NCBI GenBank assembly: GCA_040505895.1
Contig: JBEVXU010000005.1
Span: 1 to 64,000 of the forward strand
Reading direction: 5' to 3'
Source: Vondammii sp040505895
GTDB taxonomy: Bacteria; Pseudomonadota; Gammaproteobacteria; Chromatiales; Chromatiaceae
Length of the DNA: 64,000 bases
The notes under the pieces were generated by a model. That model was not told the origin of the DNA. It did not search any database and saw nothing but the letters and a program-made list of their open reading frames with translations. The translations under genes were made by a program, and so were the position numbers. Of this stretch, positions 1 to 8,830 are shown piece by piece (within the stretch, counting starts at the first letter, position 1; each line of letters opens with the position of its first letter).

Positions 1-2
1 AG

Positions 3-26
3 CCTGAGGCGGTTGCTTCTGAATAA
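3..26 (+). CDS. Possible 3' end of an upstream gene (partial)
   Basis: Frame 3 reads PEAVASE and then a stop at 24-26; frame 1 is also open to a TAG at 34-36. A strong terminator follows at 61-92, so a transcribed gene probably ends here. The downstream nor accessory genes suggest that it could be a nitric oxide reductase structural gene such as norB. The visible tail is too short to identify, so this is only a positional guess. Confidence 0.3.
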   Translation, partial: PEAVASE

Positions 27-60
27 CCGTAAGTAGACCCTGGGGGCTAATCCCCCCCAT

Positions 61-92
61 AAAAAGGCCGGCACTTTGTGCCGGCCTTTTTT
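61..92 (+). terminator. Strong intrinsic terminator, probably bidirectional
   Basis: A perfect 14-bp stem (61-74 with 78-91) encloses a TTT loop. The core is GGCCGGCAC/GTGCCGGCC, with an A-tract on the left and a T-tract on the right, so it can work on both strands. It separates the upstream gene from the norE operon. Confidence 0.9.
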
Positions 93-114
93 GTGTCCTC
101 AACTCATATTTATG

Positions 115-140
115 CCAGACTTATTCAGAGGCTCCTTAAC
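115..140. repeat. Solo end of the palindromic element found at 8831-8988
   Basis: These 26 bases are an exact reverse complement of 8826-8851, the left end of the palindromic element after fccB. The rest of that element is absent here. It looks like a truncated or solo copy lying in the norE leader. Confidence 0.7.
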
Positions 141-225
141 ATTTATCAACGATTCCCCCAACAGCATCTGCTATTTTTTGATCATTCTCTAAATCACTTC
201 ACTGCATCATCAGAAACAACCTTTA

Positions 226-819
226 ATGACCCAACAAACTTCTACTCTGACACTCGAAAATTCGGACAGATATCCCCCAGGCGATCTCGCTATCTGGATC
301 TTTATTCTTGCCGAGCTGTCGGTATTTGCGATCTTCTTTGCCGCTTATGCATTTACCCGCATGAATAATGTGGAACTGTTCAACGAGTATCAGCAGCATC
401 TGGACTCCCGGGCGGCGTTGATCAACACTCTGGCACTGATCACCAGCTCCTATTTTGTCGTGCGGGGGGTCGCCGCCATCAGGGAGAACAGCATTCAGCT
501 CTGTGTTCGCTGGCTATTGGCAGCAATTGCTATGGGAGGGGTGTTTGTTATCGTCAAGGTTGTTGAGTACTCCCATCATTTTGGTGAAGGAATTAATCTC
601 AGTACCAATACCTTCTATATGTTCTACATCTCCCTCACTTTCTTTCACTTTATGCATGTCATCATGGGTATGGTAATTCTTGGAGCGGTCGCACTAAAGG
701 CTCACAAGGGGGGTTACAGTGCATCGGAGCATACCGGTGTGGAAACCGGAGCCTCCTACTGGCACATGGTGGATCTGGTGTGGCTGATCCTATTCCCTCT
801 AATCTACGTCATGAGATAA
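226..819 (+). CDS. norE: NorE-like cytochrome c oxidase subunit III family protein
   Basis: A 197-residue membrane protein with five predicted helices (about 22-42, 62-82, 95-115, 128-155 and 175-195). It has the subunit III features expected of the family, such as the HFMHVIMG stretch near 145 and the WHMVDLVW motif near 183. It is about the length of NorE rather than of a full heme-copper oxidase subunit III. NorE is an accessory protein of nitric oxide reductase, needed for full activity in denitrifiers, and acts in the inner membrane. The next genes are a subunit-IV-like NorF, NorQ and NorD, which makes the NorE assignment much more likely than a respiratory oxidase subunit. It is separated from norF by only 6 bases, so the two are co-transcribed. 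Confidence 0.85.
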   Translation: MTQQTSTLTLENSDRYPPGDLAIWIFILAELSVFAIFFAAYAFTRMNNVELFNEYQQHLDSRAALINTLALITSSYFVVRGVAAIRENSIQLCVRWLLAAIAMGGVFVIVKVVEYSHHFGEGINLSTNTFYMFYISLTFFHFMHVIMGMVILGAVALKAHKGGYSASEHTGVETGASYWHMVDLVWLILFPLIYVMR

Positions 820-825
820 CAGGTT

Positions 826-1101
826 ATGGACCGGAAAAACACGCTTGGCATACGTCCCTGCACTTGGGTCTATATCCTTCTTATGGGATTCACTCTGGTC
901 ACCTTCATGGTTGGACAGATGGGATTCAGCGGGCTTACGGTCTCCCTTCTGGTGCTACTATTAGCCCTGATCAAGGGGCAACTGGTAGGTGCCTATTTCA
1001 TGGGACTCGGTCGGCTGCGTGGCTTGTGGCGTTGGCCAGTCTTTATCTGGCTGTTTATACCGGGTATCTTAATCAGCACCGCCTTCTACCTTTCTGTTTG
1101 A
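826..1101 (+). CDS. norF: NorF-like cytochrome c oxidase subunit IV family protein
   Basis: A 91-residue protein with three hydrophobic helices (about 13-31, 36-55 and 68-88) and an LIKGQLVGAYFMGL stretch typical of the prokaryotic COX4/NorF family. It sits 6 bases after norE and 19 bases before norQ. The known role of NorF is accessory to nitric oxide reductase in the inner membrane; its biochemistry is not settled. The start has only a poor ribosome binding site (AGG close to the ATG), which suggests translational coupling to norE. Alternative reading: a generic oxidase assembly protein, which the nor context makes less likely. Confidence 0.8.
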   Translation: MDRKNTLGIRPCTWVYILLMGFTLVTFMVGQMGFSGLTVSLLVLLLALIKGQLVGAYFMGLGRLRGLWRWPVFIWLFIPGILISTAFYLSV

Positions 1102-1120
1102 TATAGAGTCGAAACGAATA

Positions 1121-1927
1121 ATGAGTGAAATATTAGCAAGCAGCACAGAGGCAGAGTTGCCCTTCTACCGCGCCCAGGGTAATGAAATCGCTCTATTTGA
1201 GCACGCCTACAAGCACCAGCTACCCCTGCTGATCAAGGGGCCTACAGGATGTGGTAAAACCCGCTTTATTAATCATATGGCGGCTCGCATTGGGAGGCCG
1301 GTCTATACTGTCTCTTGCCATGACGACCTCACCGCAGCGGACCTTGTTGGGCGCCACCTGATCGGTGAAAACGGTACCTACTGGAGTGATGGCCCGCTCA
1401 CACGTGCCGTGCGTGAAGGTGCAATTTGCTATCTCGACGAGGTGGTGGAAGCGCGCAAGGACACTACCGTGGTACTCCACCCGCTTACCGATGACCGGCG
1501 CATCCTGCCGATTGAGCGTACCGGGGAGACACTTCATGCTCCCGAAGGCTTTATGCTGGTGGTCTCCTATAATCCGGGCTATCAGAACCTGTTGAAAGGA
1601 ATGAAGCCGAGCACGCGACAGCGTTTTGTCGCCACCCGATTCGACTTCCCGAAGCCGGCTCTTGAACAGGAGATCCTCCAAGGTGAGACGGGTGCCGATG
1701 CACCACTGGCAAAACGCCTGGTCAACCTCGCCACCGCCCTGCGCGCTCTCAAGGAACACGACCTGGAAGAGGCTGCCTCCACCCGCTTGCTGATCTATAC
1801 CGCCACACTGATTCTAGGTGGCTACGAACCGATAGAGGCGTGCCGTGCCGCCCTGGTTGAGCCACTCACCGATGATGAAGAGACCACCAAGGCACTGATG
1901 GAAGTGGTCGATATCACCTTTGGATAA
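1121..1927 (+). CDS. norQ: NorQ, MoxR-type AAA+ ATPase for NO reductase activation
   Basis: A 268-residue AAA+ ATPase of the CbbQ/NirQ/NorQ/GpvN group. Walker A GPTGCGKT is at 40-47 and Walker B ICYLDE at 102-107. Sensor 1 lies in VVSYNPGYQ near 155 and the arginine-finger region in PSTRQRF near 170. Members of this group act with a vWA partner (here norD, two genes on) to remodel and activate an enzyme; for NorQD the target is the nitric oxide reductase, probably at iron-centre insertion. The length is normal for the family and no key residue is missing. It is in the same operon as norE and norF, with short gaps. Confidence 0.92.
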   Translation: MSEILASSTEAELPFYRAQGNEIALFEHAYKHQLPLLIKGPTGCGKTRFINHMAARIGRPVYTVSCHDDLTAADLVGRHLIGENGTYWSDGPLTRAVREGAICYLDEVVEARKDTTVVLHPLTDDRRILPIERTGETLHAPEGFMLVVSYNPGYQNLLKGMKPSTRQRFVATRFDFPKPALEQEILQGETGADAPLAKRLVNLATALRALKEHDLEEAASTRLLIYTATLILGGYEPIEACRAALVEPLTDDEETTKALMEVVDITFG

Positions 1928-1998
1928 CTCAGTGAACCTCTAATCAATTCGTCAATTCGCATCCTGTCTCCAGAATAAACCCAGAGATTCCTCAGCCA

Positions 1999-2982
1999 AT
2001 GAGTCGCTCGACCACACTGCAGTCCCGTCGCCTCTGGTTTCAGGCGGGCTTCTTCCTGCTCTTTATCCTGGCACCGCCACTCGATCTGTTCCGCTATGAC
2101 CTCACCCAGGGCCACTTTTTCTTTCTTGGGATGCACTGGACTCTGGGCCTGGATGCGTTCATTGCCGGTGAGATAGGATCGACTGAGGCCGCACTCAATA
2201 TAATCTTTCGTGGCTTTCTTCCGCTCGCTATTGTTGGCGGCAGCCTGATCTGGGTCGCATGGCGTTTTGGCCGTCTATACTGCGGCTGGCTCTGCCCCCA
2301 CTTCTCTGTGGTGGAGATGATCAACCACCTGATGCTGCGTGCCAGCGGCAAGCCAAGCATCTGGGAGAAAAGGCCACTACCTCGCCTGCAACCGGACGGC
2401 AGCCACATCACCGCCAACCGCTGGTACTGGCCACTGACCGCACTCGCCGCCCTCTTCTTTGCATTCGTCTGGGCACTTGCGCTGCTCTCCTATCTGCTGC
2501 CACCATTCGAGCTCTATCACAATCTGCTCCATGGTGAGTTGACCCCAAACCAGTTCCGTTTTCTGGCTGTCGGCAGTGCACTCCTGTTTACCGAGTTTAT
2601 GTTCGCCCGCCACCTCTTCTGTCGCTTCGGTTGTGCCGTTGGCCTGTTTCAGAGCCTGGCATGGATGGGCAATGACCGCGGCATGGTGGTTGGTTTCGAC
2701 AAACAACGCGCCAGGGAGTGCAGTAACTGCAACAATGCCTGTGAAAACATCTGTCCAATGCGGCTCAAACCCCGCAGTATCAAGCGCCGCATGTTCACCT
2801 GTACCGAGTGTGCCCAGTGCATCTCTGCCTGTGAGCAGGTGCAGAGTTTTCAGAGTGATATCACCCTGCTCAAATGGGTGCAGAATGAAGAAGCTGTGGC
2901 GGTAACTAGAGCGGATGACGGCAAAGAGCCAAGCGAAAAAGAGAACGTCCCCCACCCCAGCGGCAAAGATTCGGAGACATAG
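1999..2982 (+). CDS. Polytopic 4Fe-4S membrane protein (CcoG/NapH/NosR-like) in the nor operon
   Basis: A 327-residue inner-membrane ferredoxin-like protein. Several helices (about 14-30, 68-88, 145-170 and 185-205) carry the membrane-side cysteine motifs CGWLCP (near 95-100) and CRFGC (near 209-213). A soluble C-terminal ferredoxin region has CSNCNNACENICP and CTECAQCISAC, enough for two 4Fe-4S clusters. The family moves electrons across or along the membrane during metallocofactor assembly or anaerobic respiration. It lies between norQ and norD and its stop is 2 bases before norD, so it belongs to the nor unit. A role supplying electrons for metal insertion into NO reductase, like CcoG in oxidase copper delivery, is inferred. 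The tail after residue 300 is polar and probably disordered. Confidence 0.8.
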   Translation: MSRSTTLQSRRLWFQAGFFLLFILAPPLDLFRYDLTQGHFFFLGMHWTLGLDAFIAGEIGSTEAALNIIFRGFLPLAIVGGSLIWVAWRFGRLYCGWLCPHFSVVEMINHLMLRASGKPSIWEKRPLPRLQPDGSHITANRWYWPLTALAALFFAFVWALALLSYLLPPFELYHNLLHGELTPNQFRFLAVGSALLFTEFMFARHLFCRFGCAVGLFQSLAWMGNDRGMVVGFDKQRARECSNCNNACENICPMRLKPRSIKRRMFTCTECAQCISACEQVQSFQSDITLLKWVQNEEAVAVTRADDGKEPSEKENVPHPSGKDSET

Positions 2983-2984
2983 CA

Positions 2985-4823
2985 ATGGAAGAGAAAGTCG
3001 GCGAATTCTGGCATCGTATCATCACTCGCATGGCGGATACCCGCTATCCACAAGCGGCAGTGACTCTGGACTCTGTCAGCACCACTGTCGGCATCCTCTT
3101 TCGTGCCCTGGGTGGAGATGGCGGCCTGCAGGTGGAAGCAGCCAACGCCAGTGCTCATGGCGCAAGGCGCGGCCTGCTACAACGAATCGCCGGTAGCAAT
3201 CGGCAGGTGGAACTTGCATGGCGGGATGAACAGTCGTTACGCCTACCGGCGGTGATCGACTATTTTCCTGACAAAACCCTCAACAGGGACCTCTATATCT
3301 GGCTCGCCGCCCTAGCCACTGGAGAGTCCCATGAGGAGGAGCCCTGGTTCAGAAAAAACCAGCGACTCACGGTGCAAACACTGGATCGCTATCCGGGACT
3401 TCGCCCTCGCTATCAACGCCTGGCTGAGGTACACATCGCCCAGCGCATGTCTCCTGAAAAAATGCCCGCCGATGAAGCCGCCCAGGAGCACGCCATACGC
3501 CAGGCACTGGTCGATCCGGGAAGTCAGCAACAACTGTCCGCCGCCAAACTACCGCCACAACCGGTACCACTCTGGCTTCACCCTTTTCCACCCATTGCCG
3601 CAATCAAGCCCAGCGGTGATGGTGAGGATGGAGAGGGATCGAGCCAAGGCGAAATAAAGGAGCTTGAGGATCAGCGAAGACGCAAGGCGGAACGAGCTGA
3701 AAAGCCGAAGAAACAGGACCAGGGGCTGATCACCATCCGCATGGAGAATATCTTCAGTTGGGGTGAATTCATCAACCTTGACCGTGGTTCTGAGGAGAAT
3801 GATGATCTTGACGATGCCGCCGACGCTGTGGACGAAATGGAGACCATGAGCATCAGTCGCGATGCCAAGGCCTCTGCAGGCAAGCTACGCTTTGACCTCG
3901 ACCTGCCCTCTGCCGCCGAAGACGACCTGGTGCTTAGTGAGGGCATTCTGTTGCCGGAGTGGGACTATAAAAAACAGCAGCTATTACCGGATCTCTGTCG
4001 CCTGGTGCCGATGATGGCGGCTGATGCCGAGTCTTGCGACCTACCCGCTCACCTTCGCCGAACTGCACTGAAACTGCGCGCTCAGTTTCAGCAACTGATG
4101 CCTGCCCGAATCTGGCATCGGGCACAGCAAGAGGGGTGTGAGATCGATCTTGATGCCTACCTGCGTTTTACTACCGACCGTGCAGCCGGTCAGGTCGCCA
4201 CCGCCGATGGTCTTTACCGTGACTTGCGTATCGGTGCACGAGACCTCTGCTGCCTGCTGTTGGCCGACCTTTCCCTCTCCACCGACACCTGGATAAACAA
4301 CCAAACCAGGGTGATCGACGTAATCCGGGACTCCCTGTTTCTGTTTGCAGAAAGCCTCTCGGCAACCGGCGACCAGTTTGCCATGTACGGTTTCTCATCA
4401 CGCAGGCGCGATCCCATCCGTTACCACCAGATAAAGGCATTTAATGAGGGCTACAGCGGCAATATCCGTGGCCGCATCAGTGCTATTAAGCCAGGCTATT
4501 ACACACGTCTGGGCGCTGCCATTCGTCACAGCAGCAGCCTGCTGACAGCCCAACCTGCCGGGCGGCGACTACTGCTGATTCTTACAGACGGCAAACCCAA
4601 TGATCTGGACAAGTACGAGGGCCGCTACGGTATTGAAGACACCCGCCAGGCAATCCACGAGGCGCGGCAACTCGGCCTGCAGCCTTTCTGCGTTACCATT
4701 GATGCACAGGCCAACGACTACCTGCCCCACCTCTTTGGTAGCGGTGGCTATGTCGTCATTCATAAACCATCACAGCTGCCAAAGGAGCTACCCTTGCTTT
4801 ATGCTCGTCTGACGAAGGATTAA
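2985..4823 (+). CDS. norD: NorD, vWA-domain partner of NorQ
   Basis: A 612-residue protein of the NorD family, of expected length. The C-terminal third is a von Willebrand A domain with the MIDAS motif DLSLST at 428-433 and a second metal-site loop in LTDGKPND near 530. The middle (about 208-290) is charged and acidic, and probably a linker. NorD docks the AAA+ ring of NorQ onto nitric oxide reductase through its MIDAS; this is established for NorQD and CbbQO relatives. The gene starts 2 bases after the preceding stop, behind GGAG at 2973-2976, and ends the nor operon. No terminator is obvious after it. Confidence 0.92.
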   Translation: MEEKVGEFWHRIITRMADTRYPQAAVTLDSVSTTVGILFRALGGDGGLQVEAANASAHGARRGLLQRIAGSNRQVELAWRDEQSLRLPAVIDYFPDKTLNRDLYIWLAALATGESHEEEPWFRKNQRLTVQTLDRYPGLRPRYQRLAEVHIAQRMSPEKMPADEAAQEHAIRQALVDPGSQQQLSAAKLPPQPVPLWLHPFPPIAAIKPSGDGEDGEGSSQGEIKELEDQRRRKAERAEKPKKQDQGLITIRMENIFSWGEFINLDRGSEENDDLDDAADAVDEMETMSISRDAKASAGKLRFDLDLPSAAEDDLVLSEGILLPEWDYKKQQLLPDLCRLVPMMAADAESCDLPAHLRRTALKLRAQFQQLMPARIWHRAQQEGCEIDLDAYLRFTTDRAAGQVATADGLYRDLRIGARDLCCLLLADLSLSTDTWINNQTRVIDVIRDSLFLFAESLSATGDQFAMYGFSSRRRDPIRYHQIKAFNEGYSGNIRGRISAIKPGYYTRLGAAIRHSSSLLTAQPAGRRLLLILTDGKPNDLDKYEGRYGIEDTRQAIHEARQLGLQPFCVTIDAQANDYLPHLFGSGGYVVIHKPSQLPKELPLLYARLTKD

Positions 4824-4995
4824 AGAGCTACAAGTACTTTATAATAATCGGATTTTCTCATGTAGGTATTTTCCACAAGAAGCTTTGCAAAAGCCCTGGA
4901 TATCACTTAACATCGGCCGCATAATTAATAAATAATGTCCAACAGGGACAGGATTCCAGAGGTCGTTCGTAAGAAACGGCGCCTACAAACACCAT

Positions 4996-5055
4996 GTAGG
5001 TGCGCCCGGCTTTACACTATTTGCTAATACATCTGCTGTAAATGACCGCACCTAC
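4996..5055. repeat. Inverted repeat GTAGGTGCG/CGCACCTAC in the gap before the NapC-type gene
   Basis: GTAGGTGCG (4996-5004) and CGCACCTAC (5047-5055) are perfect inverted copies 42 bases apart; a near-match (GCGCCTAC) lies just upstream at 4980. The sequence resembles the tips of the TGTAGGAGCG REP-like elements at 26624 and 42924, so it may be a degenerate member. The rest of the 273-base gap holds nothing else recognisable apart from the GAGG ribosome binding site of the next gene. Confidence 0.45.
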
Positions 5056-5096
5056 CCAGGAACCATGTACTACTGTCGGATTATTGAGGATGGGTC

Positions 5097-5672
5097 ATGA
5101 TAAGTAGTAATAATGGTAATAAGGGTCTATTGAAAAAGCTGTTTTTTATTTTCCTCCCTATTTTTGCAGCCGGCATTATCTTTGCCGGTCTCTTCAATGT
5201 TGGCATCGCAACTACCAATGAAATGGAGTTCTGTACGAACTGCCATACTATGAAGATTCCACTTGAGGAGTACAAGGAGACCCCCCACTACAAAAGTGCC
5301 TCCGGGGTACGGGCCACCTGCTCTGACTGTCATGTCCCCAAGCCATTTTTTCCGAAGATGCTAGCCAAGATCATGGCTTCTAAGGATGTCTATCACGAGC
5401 TATTGGGCACCATCGACACCAAAGAGAAATACGAGGCTTACCGGTGGAAAATGGCAAATGTAGTCTGGGACAAGATGAAGGCCAATGACTCCCGCGAGTG
5501 CCGTAGCTGCCACGCCTTTGAGAACATGGATCTTGCCGAACAGGATCGAAGTGCCAGAAAACGCCACGGCAACGCAACTGACAAAGGCCAAACCTGTATT
5601 GACTGTCACAAAGGTATTGCTCACGAAGAGCCGGATGAGCCGGAAGAACCGGAAGAGAAAGAGAGCGAGTAA
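5097..5672 (+). CDS. NapC/NirT-family tetraheme cytochrome c
   Basis: A 191-residue membrane-anchored cytochrome. One N-terminal helix (about 13-33) is followed by a periplasmic part with four heme-c motifs: CTNCH (46-50), CSDCH (near 75), CRSCH (near 135) and CIDCH (near 166). The tail is an acidic EPDEPEEPEEKE run. NapC/NirT proteins oxidise quinol and pass electrons to periplasmic reductases. Here the next genes are an ankyrin protein and flavocytochrome c sulfide dehydrogenase rather than a reductase. It may therefore link the sulfide dehydrogenase or another periplasmic partner to the quinone pool; this is inference from position. The start is supported by GAGG 8 bases upstream. Confidence 0.88.
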   Translation: MISSNNGNKGLLKKLFFIFLPIFAAGIIFAGLFNVGIATTNEMEFCTNCHTMKIPLEEYKETPHYKSASGVRATCSDCHVPKPFFPKMLAKIMASKDVYHELLGTIDTKEKYEAYRWKMANVVWDKMKANDSRECRSCHAFENMDLAEQDRSARKRHGNATDKGQTCIDCHKGIAHEEPDEPEEPEEKESE

Positions 5673-5727
5673 GTGAGAGCTTCTAACGTTCACCTTCCAC
5701 CATATGGAATCGACAGGGTTGTAATCG

Positions 5728-6669
5728 ATGAAGAAGAATAAGACCATCGCTCTTCTACTCGCTCTTTTTCTCAGCATGCCGCTGTATGCGGGTAGCAGAG
5801 AGGATGAGAGAGAGCTACGCCTCGCTGCCAGTATCGGCGATAATGTAACTGCAAGAAAAGTGCTTGATCAGGGTACTGACATCAATGGTGCGAACTCGTT
5901 GGGTAAGACAGCGCTGATGATGGCCATTGAAAACGGCATTATGGACACCGCCGTACTGCTACTGGCCCGTGGCGCTGATGTTAATGCGACCACCGAAGCG
6001 GGTTGCACCGCTCTAACCTTCGCCGCCGAAAACGGACACCTCGCGGTAACGGCCATGCTGCTTGAGCGCGGTGCAGACCTCTATGCACGCACCAATGCCG
6101 GCCATGATGCGATGACCACCGCTGCGCGTTACGGCCTTACCGACTTGGTAGATCAACTGATTTACAAAGGTGCCGACCCCAATATTGGTGATAACAACAA
6201 GCGTACCGCACTGATGCACACGGCGGAAAAGGGCCACCCGGAAACGGCTGCCTATTTGATAAAGAGTGGTTCAGAAATTGAACTCCGTGACAAACACGGC
6301 TCGACAGCGCTAATCATTGCAGCCGATAAAGGGCAAATTGACGTCATCGACGTTCTACTGCAGAACGGTGCCAATATCGATGCTGTCGATAATGACGGCG
6401 CCACCGCCCTGATTTGGGCGGTAGGTCAGGACCATATTGGTGCAGCAACCAAGCTGATTCAGAAAAAAGCTGATGTAAACAAGCCAGATAATGACGGAGT
6501 CACTGCACTGATGGAGGCTGCTTCAATCCGCTCTATCGAGATGGTAAAACTGCTTCTGCAAAATGGTGCAGATGTTTCAGCCAAGAATAACCGTGATCGT
6601 ACTGCTCACGATATAGCGAAGAAAAAACGGAACAAGAGCGTTATTGAACTGCTAAAAAGCAGCAACTAA
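5728..6669 (+). CDS. Periplasmic ankyrin-repeat protein 1
   Basis: A 313-residue protein with a clear signal peptide (cleavage after LYA, near 21) followed by about eight ankyrin repeats covering most of residues 28-310. Repeat hallmarks such as GxTALxxAxxxGH and LLxxGADxN recur every 33 residues. Ankyrin repeats bind proteins; exported ones are known next to periplasmic catalase, where they help the enzyme. It lies between a tetraheme cytochrome and fccAB, so a scaffold or stabilising role for a periplasmic redox protein is plausible but unproven. A second exported ankyrin protein of exactly the same length is encoded at 14719-15660, also beside cytochrome genes. Confidence 0.88.
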   Translation: MKKNKTIALLLALFLSMPLYAGSREDERELRLAASIGDNVTARKVLDQGTDINGANSLGKTALMMAIENGIMDTAVLLLARGADVNATTEAGCTALTFAAENGHLAVTAMLLERGADLYARTNAGHDAMTTAARYGLTDLVDQLIYKGADPNIGDNNKRTALMHTAEKGHPETAAYLIKSGSEIELRDKHGSTALIIAADKGQIDVIDVLLQNGANIDAVDNDGATALIWAVGQDHIGAATKLIQKKADVNKPDNDGVTALMEAASIRSIEMVKLLLQNGADVSAKNNRDRTAHDIAKKKRNKSVIELLKSSN

Positions 6670-6896
6670 CCAATGCTCCAAATAATTCTGAGTGCCTCAG
6701 CTTGAGCTATAGAGTCCGGGGCTTTCTTTCAATGAAGTCAGCACACTTCATGTTAATGAAATCAGGCTTTGCGGAACCATCCGCAATAGCCATAGGGATG
6801 TTGTCAGAGCCGGGACTGCCGGATCTAACACATAAATAACAGAGAGCATTCTAGCCGCTCTTCAGAACGTAAAACATGAAAACCTAAGGAGGTATC

Positions 6897-7514
6897 ATGG
6901 TGTATAAAACCATAACAACGGCCATTCTGGCCGCTGGCCTTACTCTCGGCGCCACATTTGCTGTCAGCGCCGCAGATAAGCCAAAATTGATGATGGGGGC
7001 CAGTGCCTCTATGCTCGCCAACACCTGCGCCGGTTGTCACGGCACAAACGGCGCAAGCCAGGGACCTGCCGCACCCAGTATCGCCGGCATGTCAGCAGAG
7101 TCTATGACAGAGGTTATGGCGGACTTTGCCAGTGGTGATACCCCCTCAACTATCATGGGGCGCATTGCCAAGGGCTACAATGAAGCTGAAACCAAAGCGA
7201 TGGCCGAGTTCTACAGCAAGGTGCCTGTCGCCATGGCGACACAGAACTTTGATGCCGCACAGGTTAAAAAAGGCGCCAAGCTGCACGATAAATACTGTGA
7301 GAAGTGTCACGCTGATGGCGGCGTCAACACTGAAGATGGCGCAGCGCTCGCCGGTCAGTGGACGACTTACCTGAACTGGTCACTGGCTGACTTCAAAGCC
7401 GGTGAACGTGACGCAGGCAAAAAAATGAAAAAGAAGCTGAACAAACTGGTAGCGAAAGAGGGCAGCAAAGGTATCAGCGCCCTGCTTAACTACTACGCTA
7501 GCCAGCAGAAATAA
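6897..7514 (+). CDS. fccA: FccA, diheme cytochrome c subunit of sulfide dehydrogenase
   Basis: A 205-residue exported diheme cytochrome. The signal peptide ends near SAA (25-26); heme motifs CAGCH (44-48) and CEKCH (134-138) sit in two c-type domains. Its length and its position 18 bases before fccB match the cytochrome subunit of flavocytochrome c sulfide dehydrogenase. That enzyme oxidises sulfide to sulfur or polysulfide in the periplasm and passes electrons to soluble cytochrome c. The ribosome binding site is near perfect (AAGGAGGT at 6886-6893, 3 bases before the ATG), suggesting strong translation. The 227-base gap upstream probably holds its promoter, but no convincing -35/-10 pair was identified. 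Confidence 0.9.
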   Translation: MVYKTITTAILAAGLTLGATFAVSAADKPKLMMGASASMLANTCAGCHGTNGASQGPAAPSIAGMSAESMTEVMADFASGDTPSTIMGRIAKGYNEAETKAMAEFYSKVPVAMATQNFDAAQVKKGAKLHDKYCEKCHADGGVNTEDGAALAGQWTTYLNWSLADFKAGERDAGKKMKKKLNKLVAKEGSKGISALLNYYASQQK

Positions 7515-7532
7515 GGTAGGAGACATATCAAC

Positions 7533-8822
7533 ATGAAAATTACTCGTCGAGGATTTATACAGACTGCAGGTGTTGCAACTGCAGCCGGCATGGTTGGTGT
7601 TCCCTACATCGCATTGGGCGCCAGCAAAAACGTAGTTGTTGTCGGTGGTGGTACCGCCGGTGCAACTGCTGCCAAGTACGTACGTATGGCTGATCCTTCA
7701 GCTAATGTCACACTGATCGAAGCCAACAAGCACTACTACACCTGTTACCTGAGTAACGAAGTGCTGAGTGGTGACCGTTCCATGGACAGCATCAAGTTCG
7801 GTTATGCCGGTCTTGCCAAGCACGGCGTCAAAGTCGTTCACGATAAAGTGACCGGTATCGATGCCAAAGGCCGTACGGTTAAAACCGCCGGTGGTCAGAG
7901 CTTCAACTATGACCGTTGTATCGTAGCTCCAGGTGTCGACTTCAAATGGGACGCTATCGAAGGTTACGATGAAGCCGGCTCACACAAGGTCACCCACGCC
8001 TGGAAGGCGGGTCCTCAGACCGCCACTCTGCGCAAGCAGCTTGAGGCGATGAAGGATGGTGGTACCGTGGTTATCGCACCACCCCCAAATCCCTTCCGTT
8101 GTCCTCCTGGGCCTTACGAGCGTGCCAGCCAGATCGCCATGTATCTGAAAGAGCAGAAGCCAAAATCAAAGGTACTTATCTTTGATCCCAAGCCTAAATT
8201 CTCCAAGATGGGCCTCTTCACCGGTGCCTGGAAGAAGATGTACGGTTACGGAACCGATAACTCAATGATCGAGTGGCACGGTGCTTCTGAGGAGTCCGGT
8301 GTAGAGAGTGTTGATGTTGCCAATAACTCAATGACTACTGCTTTCGGTGACACCCACAAGGCTGACGTGCTGAACGTGATCCCTGCTCAGAAAGCGGGCC
8401 ATATCGGCTTTGCCGCCGGTCTTACCAATGACAAGGGCTGGTGCCCGGTTAATCTGGCCACGTTTGAGTCCACGATTCACCCCAACATCCACGTCATTGG
8501 TGACGCCAGTGTTGCTACCGGTATGCCGAAGTCCGGCTACGCGGCCAACTCACAAGCCAAGGTTTGCGCCGCGGCTGTGATAGCCATGCTCAATGGTCAG
8601 GAGCCCGGTACACCTTCCTACGTCAACACCTGCTACTCAATCGCCGGTAGGGACTACGCTTTCTCTGTGGCCGCGGTCTACCGTCTGGCTGAGAATGGCT
8701 CCAAGATCACCAAGGTATCCGGTGGTCTGACTCCGGGAGATGCAAGCGCAGAGCAGTTCAAGCGTGAAGTGGCTTATGCCCACAGCTGGTTCAACAACAT
8801 CGTCGATGACTGCTTCGGCTGA
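7533..8822 (+). CDS. fccB: FccB, flavoprotein subunit of sulfide dehydrogenase
   Basis: A 429-residue flavoprotein with a Tat signal (RRGF at 5-8 and a hydrophobic stretch to about 29). The FAD fold follows (VVVVGGGTAGATAA from 34). Cys71 in YYTCYLSNEV matches the cysteine that binds FAD covalently in this family. Cys190 in NPFRCPPGPYERA and the cysteine in VNTCYS near 385 match the redox pair that handles sulfide. It carries out sulfide oxidation, reduces FccA and is exported folded through Tat. A two-gene unit with fccA, closed by the terminator at 9019-9048. All key residues are present. Confidence 0.95.
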   Translation: MKITRRGFIQTAGVATAAGMVGVPYIALGASKNVVVVGGGTAGATAAKYVRMADPSANVTLIEANKHYYTCYLSNEVLSGDRSMDSIKFGYAGLAKHGVKVVHDKVTGIDAKGRTVKTAGGQSFNYDRCIVAPGVDFKWDAIEGYDEAGSHKVTHAWKAGPQTATLRKQLEAMKDGGTVVIAPPPNPFRCPPGPYERASQIAMYLKEQKPKSKVLIFDPKPKFSKMGLFTGAWKKMYGYGTDNSMIEWHGASEESGVESVDVANNSMTTAFGDTHKADVLNVIPAQKAGHIGFAAGLTNDKGWCPVNLATFESTIHPNIHVIGDASVATGMPKSGYAANSQAKVCAAAVIAMLNGQEPGTPSYVNTCYSIAGRDYAFSVAAVYRLAENGSKITKVSGGLTPGDASAEQFKREVAYAHSWFNNIVDDCFG

Positions 8823-8830
8823 TTTGTTAA

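Noticed and set aside
1220..1759. Long minus-strand frame across norQ
   Set aside because: It is a shadow of norQ, whose Walker motifs are intact on the plus strand.
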